DNA from: Novosphingobium sp. Fuku2-ISO-50
GTDB lineage: Bacteria; Pseudomonadota; Alphaproteobacteria; Sphingomonadales; Sphingomonadaceae
Direction: 5' to 3'
DNA length: 64,000 nt
Assembly (NCBI RefSeq): GCF_001519055.1
Contig: NZ_KQ954288.1
Coordinates: 186,001 to 250,000 of the forward strand
Shown: positions 52,964 to 62,878 of the stretch, piece by piece
Position numbering within the stretch: position 1 is the first letter of the stretch
How the letters are laid out: the number at the start of each line of letters is the position of its first letter
Translations under genes and position numbers: made by a program
Notes under the pieces: model-generated
Told to the model about the DNA's origin: nothing
The model's database searches: none
Seen by the model: only the letters and a program-made list of their open reading frames with translations

Positions 52964-55705
52964 ATGACCGAGAACATCCTGCACGAAACCGCGCCCGAAG
53001 CACCGATCACACAAGGTTTGGCCAAAACCTTCGAACCCGCCGCGATCGAGGCAAAATGGTATCCCCATTGGGAATCGAGCGGCGCCTTTCGCCCCGCCCG
53101 CCCCGACGCTGTGCCCTTCACCATCGTCAATCCGCCGCCAAACGTCACCGGCAGCCTGCATATCGGCCACGCGCTCGACAACACGCTGCAGGACGTGGTC
53201 ATCCGCTACGAACGTCTGCGCGGCAAGGATGCCTTGTGGGTGGTCGGCACGGACCATGCCGGGATCGCGACCCAGATGGTCGTCGAACGCCAGATGGAAG
53301 CGCATCAGGACAAGCGCACCAATTACACGCGCGACGAATTCATCGCCAAAGTGTGGGAATGGAAAACCGAAAGCGGCGGCACGATCACGCGTCAGTTGCG
53401 CCGGCTCGGCTGTTCGATGGACTGGAGCCGCGAACAGTTCACCATGGACCCGCACTTTACCCGCGCGGTGGTCAAGGTCTTCGTCGACCTTCATGCCAAA
53501 GGGCTGATCTATCGCGACAAGCGGCTGGTCAACTGGGATCCGAAGCTCAAGACCGCGATTTCCGACCTTGAAGTCGAAACGCGCGAGGTCAAGGGCGGGT
53601 TCTGGCGCTTTCGCTATCCGCTGGCCGACGGCGTCGTGCGGTCGGACGGGCTGGCCTATATCGAAGTCGCCACGACGCGCCCCGAAACGATGCTCGCCGA
53701 CATGGCGGTCGCGGTCCATCCCGACGACGCGCGCTATCAATCGGTGATCGGCGCCTTCATCGAACAACCCCTGACCGGGCGCCGCATTCCGGTTGTGGCC
53801 GACGAACACGCCGATCCCGAGCTGGGCTCGGGCGCGGTCAAGATCACTCCGGGGCATGATTTCAACGACTTCGAAGTCGGCAAGCGCGCCGGATTCAAGG
53901 CGTCCGACATGCTCAACATGCTCGACGCCGAAGCGCGCGTGGTGCAGACCGCCGATGGCCTCGTTCCGGCAGAATTCCTCGGGCTCGACCGGTTTGACGC
54001 GCGCGCGGCGGTGGTCGCGGCGATGAAGGCCGCCGGGTTCCTCGTGCCCCACCTCGACCAGAATGCCGATGGGGACGGCGAAGAGCACGAATTCGAACCG
54101 CGCACGATCCAGACCCCGTTTGGCGATCGCGGCGGCGTGGTGATCGAGCCGTGGCTGACCGACCAGTGGTATGTCGATGCCGAAAAACTGGCCAAAGCGC
54201 CGATCGAGGCGGTGCGGTCCGGCGCCATCGAGATCGTGCCCAAGGCGTGGGAAAAGACCTTTTTCAACTGGATGGAAAACATCCAGCCGTGGTGCGTTTC
54301 GCGGCAACTGTGGTGGGGCCACCGCATCCCCGCCTGGTATGACGCAAACGGCAAGGCCTATGTCGCCGAAGACGAAGCCGCAGCGCAGGCGCTGGCAGGC
54401 GAAGGCGTGGCGCTGACCCGCGATGAAGACGTGCTCGACACGTGGTTTTCCTCGGCGCTGTGGCCTTTTGCCACGCTCGGCTGGCCCGACGATACCGCAA
54501 TGGTAGCGCGCCATTATCCCAATGACCTGCTCATTTCCGGGTTTGACATCCTGTTTTTCTGGGATGCGCGCATGGCGATGCAGGGGCTGGAATTCATGGG
54601 CGAAGTGCCCTGGCGGCGGCTCTATCTGCACGGGCTCGTGCGCGCCGCCGACGGGCAGAAGATGTCGAAGTCCAAGGGCAACGTGGTCGATCCGCTCGGC
54701 CTGATCGACCAATACGGCGCCGATGCGCTGCGCTTTTTCATGTGTGCGATGGAAAGTCAGGGCCGCGACGTCAAAATGGACGAGCGCCGGGTCGAAGGCT
54801 ATCGCAATTTCGCGACCAAGCTGTGGAACGCCGCGCGGTTTTGCCAGGCCAACGGGATCGGCGCGTCGCAAAGCCTTGCCGCCCCTGCGGCGACCCACGC
54901 GGTCAACCGCTGGATCATCGGCGAAGTCGTCGAAACCTTGGCCGCGCTCGATCAGGCGATGGCCGACTTGCGCTTCGATGCGGCGGCGAACGCCGTCTAT
55001 CACTTCGTGTGGGACACGTTCTGCGACTGGTACATCGAATTCATCAAGGGCGCGTTCGATGACGAAACCCGCGCCGTCGCCGGCTGGGTGCTCGATCAGA
55101 TGCTGGTCATGCTCCATCCGTTCATGCCGTTTGTCACCGAAGAGCTGTGGCACGCGTTGGCCGGCCCCCCCTGCCCGCGCGATAACGACCTGATCCTCGC
55201 GCGCTGGCCCGAACCGGCGGCGCACGTCGATGCCGCAGCCAAGAGCGAAGTCGAATGGCTGATCGCGCTCGTCTCGGGCTTTCGCACCGCCAAGAACGAA
55301 CTGGGCCTTGCGCCCGGTGCGCGGCTCGAAGCCTGGTTGCCCGATCCCAGCGACGCGACGCGCGCGATCATTGCCGCCAACGGCCCGGCCATCGACCGTC
55401 TGGCCCGGCTCTCGGCGATCCACTTTGCCCCGGCGCCCGCGGGTGCGGCAATGCAGGTGGGCGCAGGCGATGCCACGCTGATCGTTCCGCTCGAAGGGCT
55501 GGTCGACATCGCGGCGGAAAAGGCGCGGCTGGAAAAGGCGCTGGCAGCCTCTGAAAAGGAAGCCAAGGCGCTGGCCGGTCGGCTCGGCAACCCGTCCTTC
55601 GTCGAACGCGCCAAGCCCGAAGCGGTCGACAAGGCGCGCGCCGATCACGCCCATCACACCGCCGAAGCCGCGCGGCTTGCCGCTGCGCTCAAGCGGCTGG
55701 GGTGA
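52964..55705 (+). CDS. valS: Valyl-tRNA synthetase
   Basis: 913 aa. Class-I synthetase: HIGH motif in [15 protein letters not shown] in [10 protein letters not shown], editing (CP1) domain between, anticodon-binding region and a C-terminal coiled-coil ([20 protein letters not shown]) that is diagnostic of ValRS. The start at 52964 is chosen by motif distance; the frame continues much further upstream without start signals. Almost the full family length. Confidence 0.97.
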   Translation: MTENILHETAPEAPITQGLAKTFEPAAIEAKWYPHWESSGAFRPARPDAVPFTIVNPPPNVTGSLHIGHALDNTLQDVVIRYERLRGKDALWVVGTDHAGIATQMVVERQMEAHQDKRTNYTRDEFIAKVWEWKTESGGTITRQLRRLGCSMDWSREQFTMDPHFTRAVVKVFVDLHAKGLIYRDKRLVNWDPKLKTAISDLEVETREVKGGFWRFRYPLADGVVRSDGLAYIEVATTRPETMLADMAVAVHPDDARYQSVIGAFIEQPLTGRRIPVVADEHADPELGSGAVKITPGHDFNDFEVGKRAGFKASDMLNMLDAEARVVQTADGLVPAEFLGLDRFDARAAVVAAMKAAGFLVPHLDQNADGDGEEHEFEPRTIQTPFGDRGGVVIEPWLTDQWYVDAEKLAKAPIEAVRSGAIEIVPKAWEKTFFNWMENIQPWCVSRQLWWGHRIPAWYDANGKAYVAEDEAAAQALAGEGVALTRDEDVLDTWFSSALWPFATLGWPDDTAMVARHYPNDLLISGFDILFFWDARMAMQGLEFMGEVPWRRLYLHGLVRAADGQKMSKSKGNVVDPLGLIDQYGADALRFFMCAMESQGRDVKMDERRVEGYRNFATKLWNAARFCQANGIGASQSLAAPAATHAVNRWIIGEVVETLAALDQAMADLRFDAAANAVYHFVWDTFCDWYIEFIKGAFDDETRAVAGWVLDQMLVMLHPFMPFVTEELWHALAGPPCPRDNDLILARWPEPAAHVDAAAKSEVEWLIALVSGFRTAKNELGLAPGARLEAWLPDPSDATRAIIAANGPAIDRLARLSAIHFAPAPAGAAMQVGAGDATLIVPLEGLVDIAAEKARLEKALAASEKEAKALAGRLGNPSFVERAKPEAVDKARADHAHHTAEAARLAAALKRLG

Positions 55706-55723
55706 TGACCGCGCCGTCCCCAT

Positions 55724-55848
55724 CCTCCCCGAACCGGGGAGGGGGACCACGCGCAGCGTGGTGTAGGGGTGTGCCCCCACACGCGTCGTGCCGGGGGATA
55801 AACCCCTCCACCACCCTTCGGGCGGTCCCCCTCCCCGGTTCAGGGAGG
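55724..55848. repeat. GC-rich inverted-repeat element between valS and queE
   Basis: Arms 55724-55748 and 55824-55848 are 25 bases and agree as reverse complements at 24 positions (core CTCCCCGAACCGGGGAGG). The 75-base interior has smaller hairpins, for example CCACGC-GCA-GCGTGG. The right arm ends in AGGGAGG, 5 bases before the queE GTG. It resembles composite repeats common in sphingomonads, as far as I recall. Confidence 0.8.
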
Positions 55849-55853
55849 ATCAG

Positions 55854-56603
55854 GTGACATCGCTGATCCTGGCCACGACGACCCCCGGCGAGGCGGAGAT
55901 TTTCGCTTCGTTGCAGGGCGAAGGCGCCTCGATCGGGCGGCCGTCGGTGTTTGTGCGGCTTTCGCGCTGCAATCTCGCCTGCCAGTGGTGCGACACCGCC
56001 TACACCTGGCGCTTTGCCGGGGATAATCGGCCGCATCGCGACAATCTGGCGTTCGAGCGCGGCAGCAATCAGGTCGCGATGAATGTCGAGGACGTCGCCG
56101 GGCGCATCGCCGCGTTTGGCGTGCCGCGACTGGTGGTGACCGGGGGCGAACCGTTGTTGCAGGCCCCGGCGCTGGCGCGGATGATCGCGATCTTGCGCGA
56201 GACAGTCACGCCGCTGCATGTCGAGATCGAAACCAACGGCACCGTCGCACCGTCACCCACGCTCGACGCGCTGATCGACCAATACAATGTCAGCCCGAAA
56301 CTGGCGCATTCGGGCAATCCGGCGGCACTCGCGCTGATCCCCGAACGCCTCGCCGCCTGGGCCGCAGAATCGCGCGCGCTGTTCAAATTCGTGATCGCGA
56401 CACCCGCCGATCTCGACGAAGTGCGCACGCTGGCGCAGACCTTCCCAATCGTGCCCGAACGCCTGTTTGTCATGCCCGAAGGCACCGACAGCGCGACACT
56501 GCGCGAACGCGCGCGCTGGCTCGCCGAAGCGGCCATGCAGGCCGGCTGGCGCTTTACCGACCGGCTGCACATTCATCTCTACGGGGATACGCGCGGAACC
56601 TGA
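55854..56603 (+). CDS. queE: 7-carboxy-7-deazaguanine synthase QueE
   Basis: 249 aa, GTG start. Radical SAM enzyme that makes CDG for queuosine: cluster-binding C-x3-C-x2-C in SRCNLACQWCDT, GGEP motif in VVTGGEPLL, SAM/Mg Asp-Thr DT. The shine-Dalgarno AGGGAGGAT is part of the right arm of the preceding repeat element. The frame is also open further upstream (to 55788), but that part is repeat sequence. Confidence 0.92.
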   Translation: MTSLILATTTPGEAEIFASLQGEGASIGRPSVFVRLSRCNLACQWCDTAYTWRFAGDNRPHRDNLAFERGSNQVAMNVEDVAGRIAAFGVPRLVVTGGEPLLQAPALARMIAILRETVTPLHVEIETNGTVAPSPTLDALIDQYNVSPKLAHSGNPAALALIPERLAAWAAESRALFKFVIATPADLDEVRTLAQTFPIVPERLFVMPEGTDSATLRERARWLAEAAMQAGWRFTDRLHIHLYGDTRGT

Positions 56604-56639
56604 ATCCCGCGCGGAATCATTGCTCGGAACGGGCGTTGC

Positions 56640-57212
56640 TCAGAACGGGATGTCGTCGTCGAGATCTTCGCCAAAGCCGCCCGAAGCGCCGCCGCCCGAA
56701 CCGCCGCCAAAGCCGCCGCTCGAACCACCCGACGATCCGCCGCCGAACCCGCCGCCAGAGCCGCCCCCGGAACCGCCCGATGCGCCGCCGCCGTAACCGC
56801 CGCCCGACGAGCGCTGGCCGCCGCCAAAGCCGCCGCCGCTGCGTTCACCGCCACCGCCCGGCGCACCATCGAGCATGGTCAGCACGGCACCGGGGCCCTG
56901 CAGCACGACTTCGGTGGTGTAACGGTCCTGCCCGTTCTGGTCCTGCCACTTGCGCGTGCGCAGTTGGCCTTCGATGTAGATCTTCGAGCCTTTCTTGAGA
57001 AAGCGCTCGGCAATGCCCACCAGACCTTCGGAAAAGATCGCTACCGTATGCCATTCGGTGCGTTCCTGGCGCTCGCCGGTGTTGCGGTCCTTCCACGATT
57101 CCGACGTGGCGATGCGCAAGTTGCACACTTTGCCGCCATTCTGAAACGAACGCGTTTCGGGGTCCGCGCCAAGATTGCCGACCAGAATGACCTTGTTGAC
57201 GCTGCCTGCCAT
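56640..57212 (-). CDS. ssb: Single-stranded DNA-binding protein
   Basis: 190 aa. OB fold (1-110, [30 protein letters not shown]) followed by a long Gly/Ser tail and the acidic tip DLDDDIPF that recruits repair and replication proteins. It coats ssDNA. The Gly/Ser tail is encoded by a degenerate repeat. It is in the same direction as feoB, 111 bases behind it. Confidence 0.97.
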   Translation of the reverse strand: MAGSVNKVILVGNLGADPETRSFQNGGKVCNLRIATSESWKDRNTGERQERTEWHTVAIFSEGLVGIAERFLKKGSKIYIEGQLRTRKWQDQNGQDRYTTEVVLQGPGAVLTMLDGAPGGGGERSGGGFGGGQRSSGGGYGGGASGGSGGGSGGGFGGGSSGGSSGGFGGGSGGGASGGFGEDLDDDIPF

Positions 57213-57323
57213 CGAATCGAGTCCCTTGAATTATGCGAACCGTTGGCTAGCCGATGCGACGCGGCTACGCCCAGCCCCGTCACCGTTTTTTCAACGCATT
57301 TTGCCGGTTTTCAGCCCCGATTT

Positions 57324-59180
57324 TCAGCCCAGGCCGCAGGCGACCGCCGTCCAATAGACGATCCCGGCAAAAAGATAGGCCAGCCCGAACAGATAGGCGA
57401 GCATGAACGCGGGCCATTTCCACCCGTTGGTTTCGCGCCGGGTCACCGCGATGGTCGACATGCATTGCGGCGCAAACACGAACCAGGCAAGGAAAGCGAG
57501 CGCGGTCGCCAGGCTCCAGTGCTGCTTCAACTGCGCGGCAAGGCCGATCGTGCGGGCATTTTCGTCGGACGCACCCACGGCATAAGTCGTCGCCAGCGAA
57601 CTGATCGCGACTTCGCGCGCGGCCATCGTCGGGATCAGCGTCAGCGCGATGTCGCGGTTGAAGCCGATCGGTTCGACCACCACGGCCAGCCCATTGGCGA
57701 TATGCCCGGCGATCGAGGCATTGACCTGATCCTGTCCGGGCTCTGCGCGCGGAAAATTGAGCAGGAGCCACAGCGCGATCGCCACGGTAAAGATCATCGT
57801 CCCGGCGCGGCGCAGAAAGATCCAGCCCCGCTGAAACAGCCCGAGCGCAAGATCCTTGATCGTCGGCAGCTGATATTTGGGCAATTCCATGATGAAGCCC
57901 GACGCCGCGCCGCGAGTCAGCGAACGACGAAACACCAGCGCCGCCACCATCGCGCCGAAAATCCCCGAGACATAGAGCACAAACAGCACCAGCCCCTGCA
58001 ACCCGACCCCCGGCAAGACGTCCCGCGCCGGGATGAACGCCGCAATGATCACCGCATAGACCGGCAGGCGCGCCGAACAGGTCATCATCGGCGCGATCAG
58101 GATCGTGGTCAGCCGGTCCTTGGGGTCGGTGATCGAGCGGGTCGCCATGATCCCCGGCACCGCGCAGGCGAATGAGGACAAGAGCGGGATGAAACTGCGC
58201 CCCGACAGCCCGACGCCGGCCATCATCCGATCCATCAGGAACGCCGCGCGCGCCATGTAGCCGGTCGCTTCCATGACCAGAATAAAGAAAAACAGCACGA
58301 GGATCTGCGGCAGGAACACCACCACCGAGCCCACGCCCGCAATCACCCCGTCGGTGATCAGATCGCGCAGCAACGACGGCGGCATCACGCTGCGCAGGCC
58401 ATCGGCGCCGGATGAAAACAGCGCGTCGAGCCCGTCCTGAAACGGCTTGGCCCAGCTGAACACCGCCTGGAACACCACGAACAACAGCGCAAACAGGATC
58501 GGCGGACCGAGCCAGGGATGCAGCAGGACGCGATCCAGCCGCGCGTGAAGCCGATGTTTGGACGTTTCCGACAAGACCGCGCCGCGCGCCATGGTCCGCG
58601 CCAGCATGCGCCGTTCGGGCATGGTCAGATGGGCGCGCGGGTGCGCCGGTTCGTGCGCTGCCGTGTCCCGCGCCGCGCCGACCGCAGCACCAAGCTCGGC
58701 CAGCCCGCGCCGCCGCACCGCGACCGTCGGGATCACCGGCACGCCCAGTTCCACGGCAAGCGCCGCCGGATCGAGCACCAGCCCGTCGCGTTCGGCCAGA
58801 TCGATCATGTTGAGCGCAACCACCGTCGGCCGCCCCAGTGCGATCACTTCCTGCGCAAGCACGAGATGCTGTTCAAGGTTCGACGCGTCGAGCACGATTA
58901 CCAGCACTTCGGGCTGCGCCTGTCCCGGCTGTTCGCCCATGATCACCCGGCGAGTCACTTCCTCGTCGGGGCTTGTCGCATCAAGGCCATAAGTGCCCGG
59001 CAAATCGACCAGTTCGACCGGCTCGCCATTGGGCAGGGCAAAGCGCCCCGCCTTGCGCTCGACCGTTACGCCCGGATAATTCGCGATCTTCTGCCGCGCG
59101 CCGGTCAGCGCATTGAACAGCGCGCTTTTCCCGGCATTGGGATTGCCGACCAGCGCGACAGTGCAAGGAAGGCGGCTCAT
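57324..59180 (-). CDS. feoB: Ferrous iron transporter FeoB
   Basis: 618 aa. G-protein domain: GNPNAGKSALFN (G1), a Thr-bearing switch I, DLPGTYGL (G3), NMID (G4), then two Gate repeats with the conserved Cys (LLSSFACAVPGIMATRS and MTCSARLPVYAV). FeoB moves Fe2+ into the cytoplasm. It is shorter than the 773-aa E. coli protein. No feoC. The ATG at 59180 overlaps the feoA stop by four bases; the ATG at 59189 is the alternative. Confidence 0.95.
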   Translation of the reverse strand: MSRLPCTVALVGNPNAGKSALFNALTGARQKIANYPGVTVERKAGRFALPNGEPVELVDLPGTYGLDATSPDEEVTRRVIMGEQPGQAQPEVLVIVLDASNLEQHLVLAQEVIALGRPTVVALNMIDLAERDGLVLDPAALAVELGVPVIPTVAVRRRGLAELGAAVGAARDTAAHEPAHPRAHLTMPERRMLARTMARGAVLSETSKHRLHARLDRVLLHPWLGPPILFALLFVVFQAVFSWAKPFQDGLDALFSSGADGLRSVMPPSLLRDLITDGVIAGVGSVVVFLPQILVLFFFILVMEATGYMARAAFLMDRMMAGVGLSGRSFIPLLSSFACAVPGIMATRSITDPKDRLTTILIAPMMTCSARLPVYAVIIAAFIPARDVLPGVGLQGLVLFVLYVSGIFGAMVAALVFRRSLTRGAASGFIMELPKYQLPTIKDLALGLFQRGWIFLRRAGTMIFTVAIALWLLLNFPRAEPGQDQVNASIAGHIANGLAVVVEPIGFNRDIALTLIPTMAAREVAISSLATTYAVGASDENARTIGLAAQLKQHWSLATALAFLAWFVFAPQCMSTIAVTRRETNGWKWPAFMLAYLFGLAYLFAGIVYWTAVACGLG

Positions 59181-59434
59181 GCCGGGCAATCTGCCGCGAC
59201 GGGCTCGACATGCATCGCGCGGGCATGAACCCGGCGCAGCGCCACCGTCATCCGCCCGATCTCCACCGCCAGCGGATCGCGCGTCATGAACACGCCGCGA
59301 TAGGCAAGCCGCACTTGCGCCCCTTCATCAAGGCCGAGCGCGCGCAACCGCTGCGCTTCTTCGGGAACGAGTGCAGCCCAATCGACCGCAACGATGCGCG
59401 CAAGAACGCCAAGGGGGAGCTGATCGAGTGTCAC
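59177..59434 (-). CDS. feoA: Ferrous iron transport protein FeoA
   Basis: 85 aa with a GTG start at 59434. SH3-like domain: VTLDQLPLGVLARIVAV, EEAQRLRALGLDEGAQVRL, DPLAVEIGRMTVALRR. FeoA regulates the FeoB G-protein. A TTG 36 bases upstream (59470) would place the start inside a probable Fur box, so the GTG is preferred. Translationally coupled to feoB. Confidence 0.88.
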   Translation of the reverse strand: MTLDQLPLGVLARIVAVDWAALVPEEAQRLRALGLDEGAQVRLAYRGVFMTRDPLAVEIGRMTVALRRVHARAMHVEPVAADCPA

Positions 59435-59464
59435 CCGGCAAGGGCTGCCACAGCGGATGAACAA

Positions 59465-59481
59465 TTGCAAGTCATTCGCAA
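59465..59481 (-). promoter_or_regulatory. Probable Fur box upstream of feoAB
   Basis: TTGCAAGTCATTCGCAA is a 17-base near palindrome with TTGCAA and TCGCAA ends, matching the alphaproteobacterial Fur site (TTGCGAATnATTCGCAA type). It lies 31 bases ahead of the feoA GTG start, where a repressor bound with Fe2+ would block transcription. Function and GTG choice support each other. Confidence 0.65.
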
Positions 59482-59510
59482 TAGTTGATCCGGATCAATT
59501 GGCCCCGCAC

Positions 59511-60182
59511 TTACCGCGCGGGATAGCGCAGGCGGCCGAACAGGCGCGTCAGGCTGAAATGTTCGCCTTTGGGTTGAAGCAGTTGCGCCTTGAACTTCTC
59601 AAACCGCATGACCCCGTCGATGCGGCGCCCGAGAAACGCGCGGGTATCGGCATGGCCCTCGCTGCGATCATCGGCGAGGACCGCCAGAGTCGCGGCATAG
59701 ATCGATCCCAGCGTCGCGCGCTTGGTATAGTGGTTATAATCGGTCGCGGTATCGCCGGCGAGCCGCCACATCACATCGGCGCTTTTCCAACCCAACCGCG
59801 CCGCCGCTGCGACATGGCCGGGCTTGGCCATTTCGATCAGCGCCCGGCGCAGCGATTCCTCGCGGCCCGTCATCGCGTCGATGCGGAATTCGAGCAGCAC
59901 CCGGATGCGTTCGCGGATCGGCAGCGCGGCGAGCCGTTCCCTGGGCAGGGCCTGCGCCATCTGCGCGTCGATCGCCCGTGTCCAGGCGGCAATCATCGCC
60001 ATCGCCTTGCCGCCAAAGGCAAAACGCGCGGCATCCGCATCGACCCCGGCGCTTTGCGCCGCAACGGTCACCGCCGCATCGGTCCAGCCGTCAAACGCGG
60101 CCGCATCGGCAATCAACGGCGCCAGTTCCAGCCGAAAGCCGTCCTTCCTGTCGCCGTCGCCCCTGTCTGTTGTCGTCATCAT
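59511..60182 (-). CDS. COQ9 family protein
   Basis: 223 aa. The COQ9 C-terminal block DYNHYTKRATLGSIYAATL is unmistakable, and residues RERIRVLLEFRIDAM form the helix before it. COQ9 assists ubiquinone synthesis in alphaproteobacteria and mitochondria, binding lipid and COQ7. The tandem ATG at 60182/60179 follows GGGG in GACGGGGCTGAG; the longer frame to 60392 overlaps the ankyrin gene. Confidence 0.92.
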   Translation of the reverse strand: MMTTTDRGDGDRKDGFRLELAPLIADAAAFDGWTDAAVTVAAQSAGVDADAARFAFGGKAMAMIAAWTRAIDAQMAQALPRERLAALPIRERIRVLLEFRIDAMTGREESLRRALIEMAKPGHVAAAARLGWKSADVMWRLAGDTATDYNHYTKRATLGSIYAATLAVLADDRSEGHADTRAFLGRRIDGVMRFEKFKAQLLQPKGEHFSLTRLFGRLRYPAR

Positions 60183-60204
60183 CTCAGCCCCGTCGTGCCA
60201 CGCC

Positions 60205-60873
60205 TCAGAACGTCGGTCCATAGGTCTTGTGAGCAGCGTTGGCGCCGCCATGGTCGCGCGTAAACGATTCGATTTCGGCAAGAACCGGGCTTTCCTTGCC
60301 GTCGAGCTTGGCATAATCGCGCGCCGAACGGCCCGAATTGTCGGGGCGGTCGGGGTTGGCCCCGGCCTTGAGCAGGCTGCGCACGACGGCAAGATCGCGC
60401 CGGCTGACCGCGTCGATCAACGGGGTGGAACCGGTGTTGTTGGTCTCATCGACCCGCGCGCCGGTGCTGATCAGGAAATCGACCCCTTCGACAAAGCCCA
60501 GTTCGGCGGCGATTTCCAGCGGGGTTTCGCCTTTGACATTGCGCGCGTTGACGTTGGCGCCCTTGCCGACGATGAATTGCATCCACATGATGTCGCGCCG
60601 CGCGGTGACGATATGCAGCGCGGTTTCGCCGGTGGTGATGTCGCGAGTGTTGACGATCTGGGTCGACGGCTTGTTCAGCATGTCGTTGACCACATCGCCA
60701 TCCTTCTTGCGGATCGCGTCGAGGAATTTGTAGCTTTCGGAGAATTGCGCGGCGGCGGGCATCGGCGCGGCGAGCGCGACCAGCATGGCACCGGCCAATG
60801 CGCCGGTCCATCGTGCGGCAATCCGGCGACGAATCCCGGACTTTCCTGTCTGCGGACCAAAGTTCCTGTTCAC
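60205..60873 (-). CDS. Secreted ankyrin-repeat protein
   Basis: 222 aa. A signal peptide (about 1-43, MLVALAAPMPAAAQF) and then four ankyrin repeats (for example NARNVKGETPLEIAAELGFVE, NTGSTPLIDAVSRRDLAVVR). Periplasmic ankyrin proteins mediate protein contacts; some bacterial ones such as AnkB protect catalase. The gene is 22 bases upstream of the COQ9 gene on the same strand. Divergent from the SCO gene at 60935. Confidence 0.9.
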   Translation of the reverse strand: MNRNFGPQTGKSGIRRRIAARWTGALAGAMLVALAAPMPAAAQFSESYKFLDAIRKKDGDVVNDMLNKPSTQIVNTRDITTGETALHIVTARRDIMWMQFIVGKGANVNARNVKGETPLEIAAELGFVEGVDFLISTGARVDETNNTGSTPLIDAVSRRDLAVVRSLLKAGANPDRPDNSGRSARDYAKLDGKESPVLAEIESFTRDHGGANAAHKTYGPTF

Positions 60874-60934
60874 GTCGATCGAATCCCTTGATTGAGCTCT
60901 CGCCCGGCACTTGCCAGCGGCTGGTTAGCAGAGC

Positions 60935-61588
60935 ATGAACCGGAGCGCCATGCCAGCCAACGCTATGCCGATCCCGACTCTGAAACGCGCGAAAGCCGTT
61001 TTTCCTCCGCTGCTTGCCGCCGGACTGCTCGCATTGGGGGGCTTGACCGGATGCGGCCCCGGCGCCACGCGAAGCGACCCGCCGCTCGCCGGAACGCAGC
61101 TGGGCGGCGATTTCACGCTGGTCGACAAGGCGGGCAAGACCGTGCGCTACGCCGATTTCGCCGGTAAATGGCGCGTGCTCTATTTCGGCTATACGTTCTG
61201 CCCCGACGTTTGCCCGCTCGATGTGCAGCGCCTGATGCAAGGCTATCACCTGTTTGCCAAGGCGCATCCGCAAGCGGCCGCCCAGGTCGTGCCGATGTTC
61301 ATCTCGATCGATCCCGAACGCGACACGCCCCAGGCGGTTGGGCAGTTCGCCGCCGCATTCGGCCCCGAACTGATCGGCCTGACCGGATCGCCGACACAAG
61401 TCGCGGGCGCGGCCAAGGCCTTTGCTGTCTATTACCAGAAGCGCAAAGGCGCGACACCGGGCACCTATCTGATGGATCACAGCCGCGCCGCCTATCTGAT
61501 GGCGCCCGATGGCAAGCCGGTCGCGCTGCTGCCGGTCGATCAGGACGGCAAGGCGGTTGCCGACGAACTGGACAAATGGGTGCGATGA
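60935..61588 (+). CDS. SCO1/SenC-family copper protein (lipoprotein)
   Basis: 217 aa. A signal sequence ends with the lipobox LTGC (Cys40 from the first Met). The SCO fold has the copper motif FCPDVCPLD and the distal His in LMDHSRAAYLM. It delivers copper to the CuA site of cytochrome c oxidase. Start is likely at 60935, or the in-frame ATG 60950. ATGA overlap with the next gene. Confidence 0.93.
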   Translation: MNRSAMPANAMPIPTLKRAKAVFPPLLAAGLLALGGLTGCGPGATRSDPPLAGTQLGGDFTLVDKAGKTVRYADFAGKWRVLYFGYTFCPDVCPLDVQRLMQGYHLFAKAHPQAAAQVVPMFISIDPERDTPQAVGQFAAAFGPELIGLTGSPTQVAGAAKAFAVYYQKRKGATPGTYLMDHSRAAYLMAPDGKPVALLPVDQDGKAVADELDKWVR

Positions 61589-62103
61589 CCCAGCCTCCTG
61601 CCAGCCGTGCGGCTTCCCGCTTTTGGGACAAGCCGGTTTCCGCGCTCAATCGCGAAGAATGGGAAGCGCTGTGCGACGGATGCGGCAAATGCTGCCTGCA
61701 CAAGCTGGAAGACGAGGATACCGGCGATGTCTGGCGCACCAATGTCGCCTGCCGCCTGCTCGACCTGTCGACCGCGCGCTGCGCCGATTATCGCCACCGC
61801 AAGGCGATGGTGCCCGATTGCCTGCGTCTGACCCCGCGTCTGGTCATGGATGTGCCCTGGCTGCCCGATACTTGCGCCTATCGCCTGCGCGCCGAGGGGC
61901 GCCCCCTGCCCGCTTGGCACTATCTTGAATGCGGCGATCGCGACGCGGTCCACCGCGCCGGGCAATCGGTCGTGGGCAAGGCGATCAGCGAAGTCATCGC
62001 CGGCCCGCTCGAAGAGCATATCGTCGATGCCGAAGGCATGCCGCTCTATCCCGGCGAATCGTTCGAAGCGGACGAGATGTTCGACGCGGACGACCGGCCA
62101 TGA
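61585..62103 (+). CDS. YcgN/UPF0260 cysteine-cluster protein
   Basis: 172 aa. The UPF0260 pattern is intact: CDGCGKCCLHKLEDEDTG, VACRLLDLSTARCADY and CLRLTP, PWLPDTCAYR. The Cys pattern suggests a zinc or iron-sulphur ligand set, but the role of the family is unproven. Overlaps SCO by ATGA and the next gene by ATGA. Confidence 0.93.
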   Translation: MTQPPASRAASRFWDKPVSALNREEWEALCDGCGKCCLHKLEDEDTGDVWRTNVACRLLDLSTARCADYRHRKAMVPDCLRLTPRLVMDVPWLPDTCAYRLRAEGRPLPAWHYLECGDRDAVHRAGQSVVGKAISEVIAGPLEEHIVDAEGMPLYPGESFEADEMFDADDRP

Positions 62104-62840
62104 TCGAATGGCTGAGACGCGCCCGGCACGAACCAGCCCCGCCCCAACAGACTCAAGTGCGCGTGGGCGACCACGTCCTGCCGCTCGAAGTGCGTCGGCT
62201 GCGTCATGCGCGCCGCCTGACGCTGCGGCTGGCCCCCGACGGGCGCACGGTCCGCGTGTCGATGCCGCATTGGGTCTCGGCGCACGAAGCGCTGACTTTT
62301 GCCGTTTCGCGCAGCGACTGGCTCGCCGCGCAGATCGCCCGCCTGCCTCAGGCCAGCCCGCCCTGCCCCGGCGGCACAGTCGCCTATCGCGGCCGGCAAC
62401 TGCCGATCGATTGGCAGGCCAGGGCCGGGCGCAAGCCGACCGTCGCCGACGACCGCCTGCTGATCGGGGGCCCGCGCGAGAGCCTGCCGACGCGCACGGC
62501 CCGCTGGCTCGAGGGCGAAGCGCAGCGCCTGCTCGGCGATGATCTTGCCCACTATTGCGCGCGCATCGGCAAGCCCGCGCCGCGCCTGGCCCTGTCGCGC
62601 GCGCGGCGCCGCTGGGGCAGTTGCGCCGCCGACGGCACGATCCGCATCAATTGGCGGCTGATCATGGCGCCCGACGCGGTGCGTCGCTCGGTCGTCGCGC
62701 ACGAAGTCGCGCATCTGGCGCATTTCGACCACAGCCCGGCGTTTCACGCCTGCCTCGGCGATCTGTTCGAAGGCAGCATCGAGGCCGCCAATGCCTGGCT
62801 CAAACACCACGGCCCCGGACTGTACCAGCCCTTCGGGTAA
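62100..62840 (+). CDS. DUF45/YgjP-like metallopeptidase
   Basis: 246 aa. HEVAHLAHFDHSPAFH carries the HExxH zinc motif plus the third His; the RRRWGSCAADGTIRINW block is the family signature. Cytosolic, no signal peptide. It is the final gene of the SCO-UPF0260-peptidase coupled set. Function not known. Confidence 0.92.
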   Translation: MIEWLRRARHEPAPPQQTQVRVGDHVLPLEVRRLRHARRLTLRLAPDGRTVRVSMPHWVSAHEALTFAVSRSDWLAAQIARLPQASPPCPGGTVAYRGRQLPIDWQARAGRKPTVADDRLLIGGPRESLPTRTARWLEGEAQRLLGDDLAHYCARIGKPAPRLALSRARRRWGSCAADGTIRINWRLIMAPDAVRRSVVAHEVAHLAHFDHSPAFHACLGDLFEGSIEAANAWLKHHGPGLYQPFG

Positions 62841-62878
62841 AACTGGCAAGTTTGCCCGCCAATCCCTATGAAGGCGCG

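Noticed and set aside
52193..55780. 1195-codon minus-strand frame opposite valS and mlaE
   Set aside because: It spans the valS gene and its 5' region and runs across the divergent mlaE gene; valS has both HIGH and KMSKS in the plus frame.
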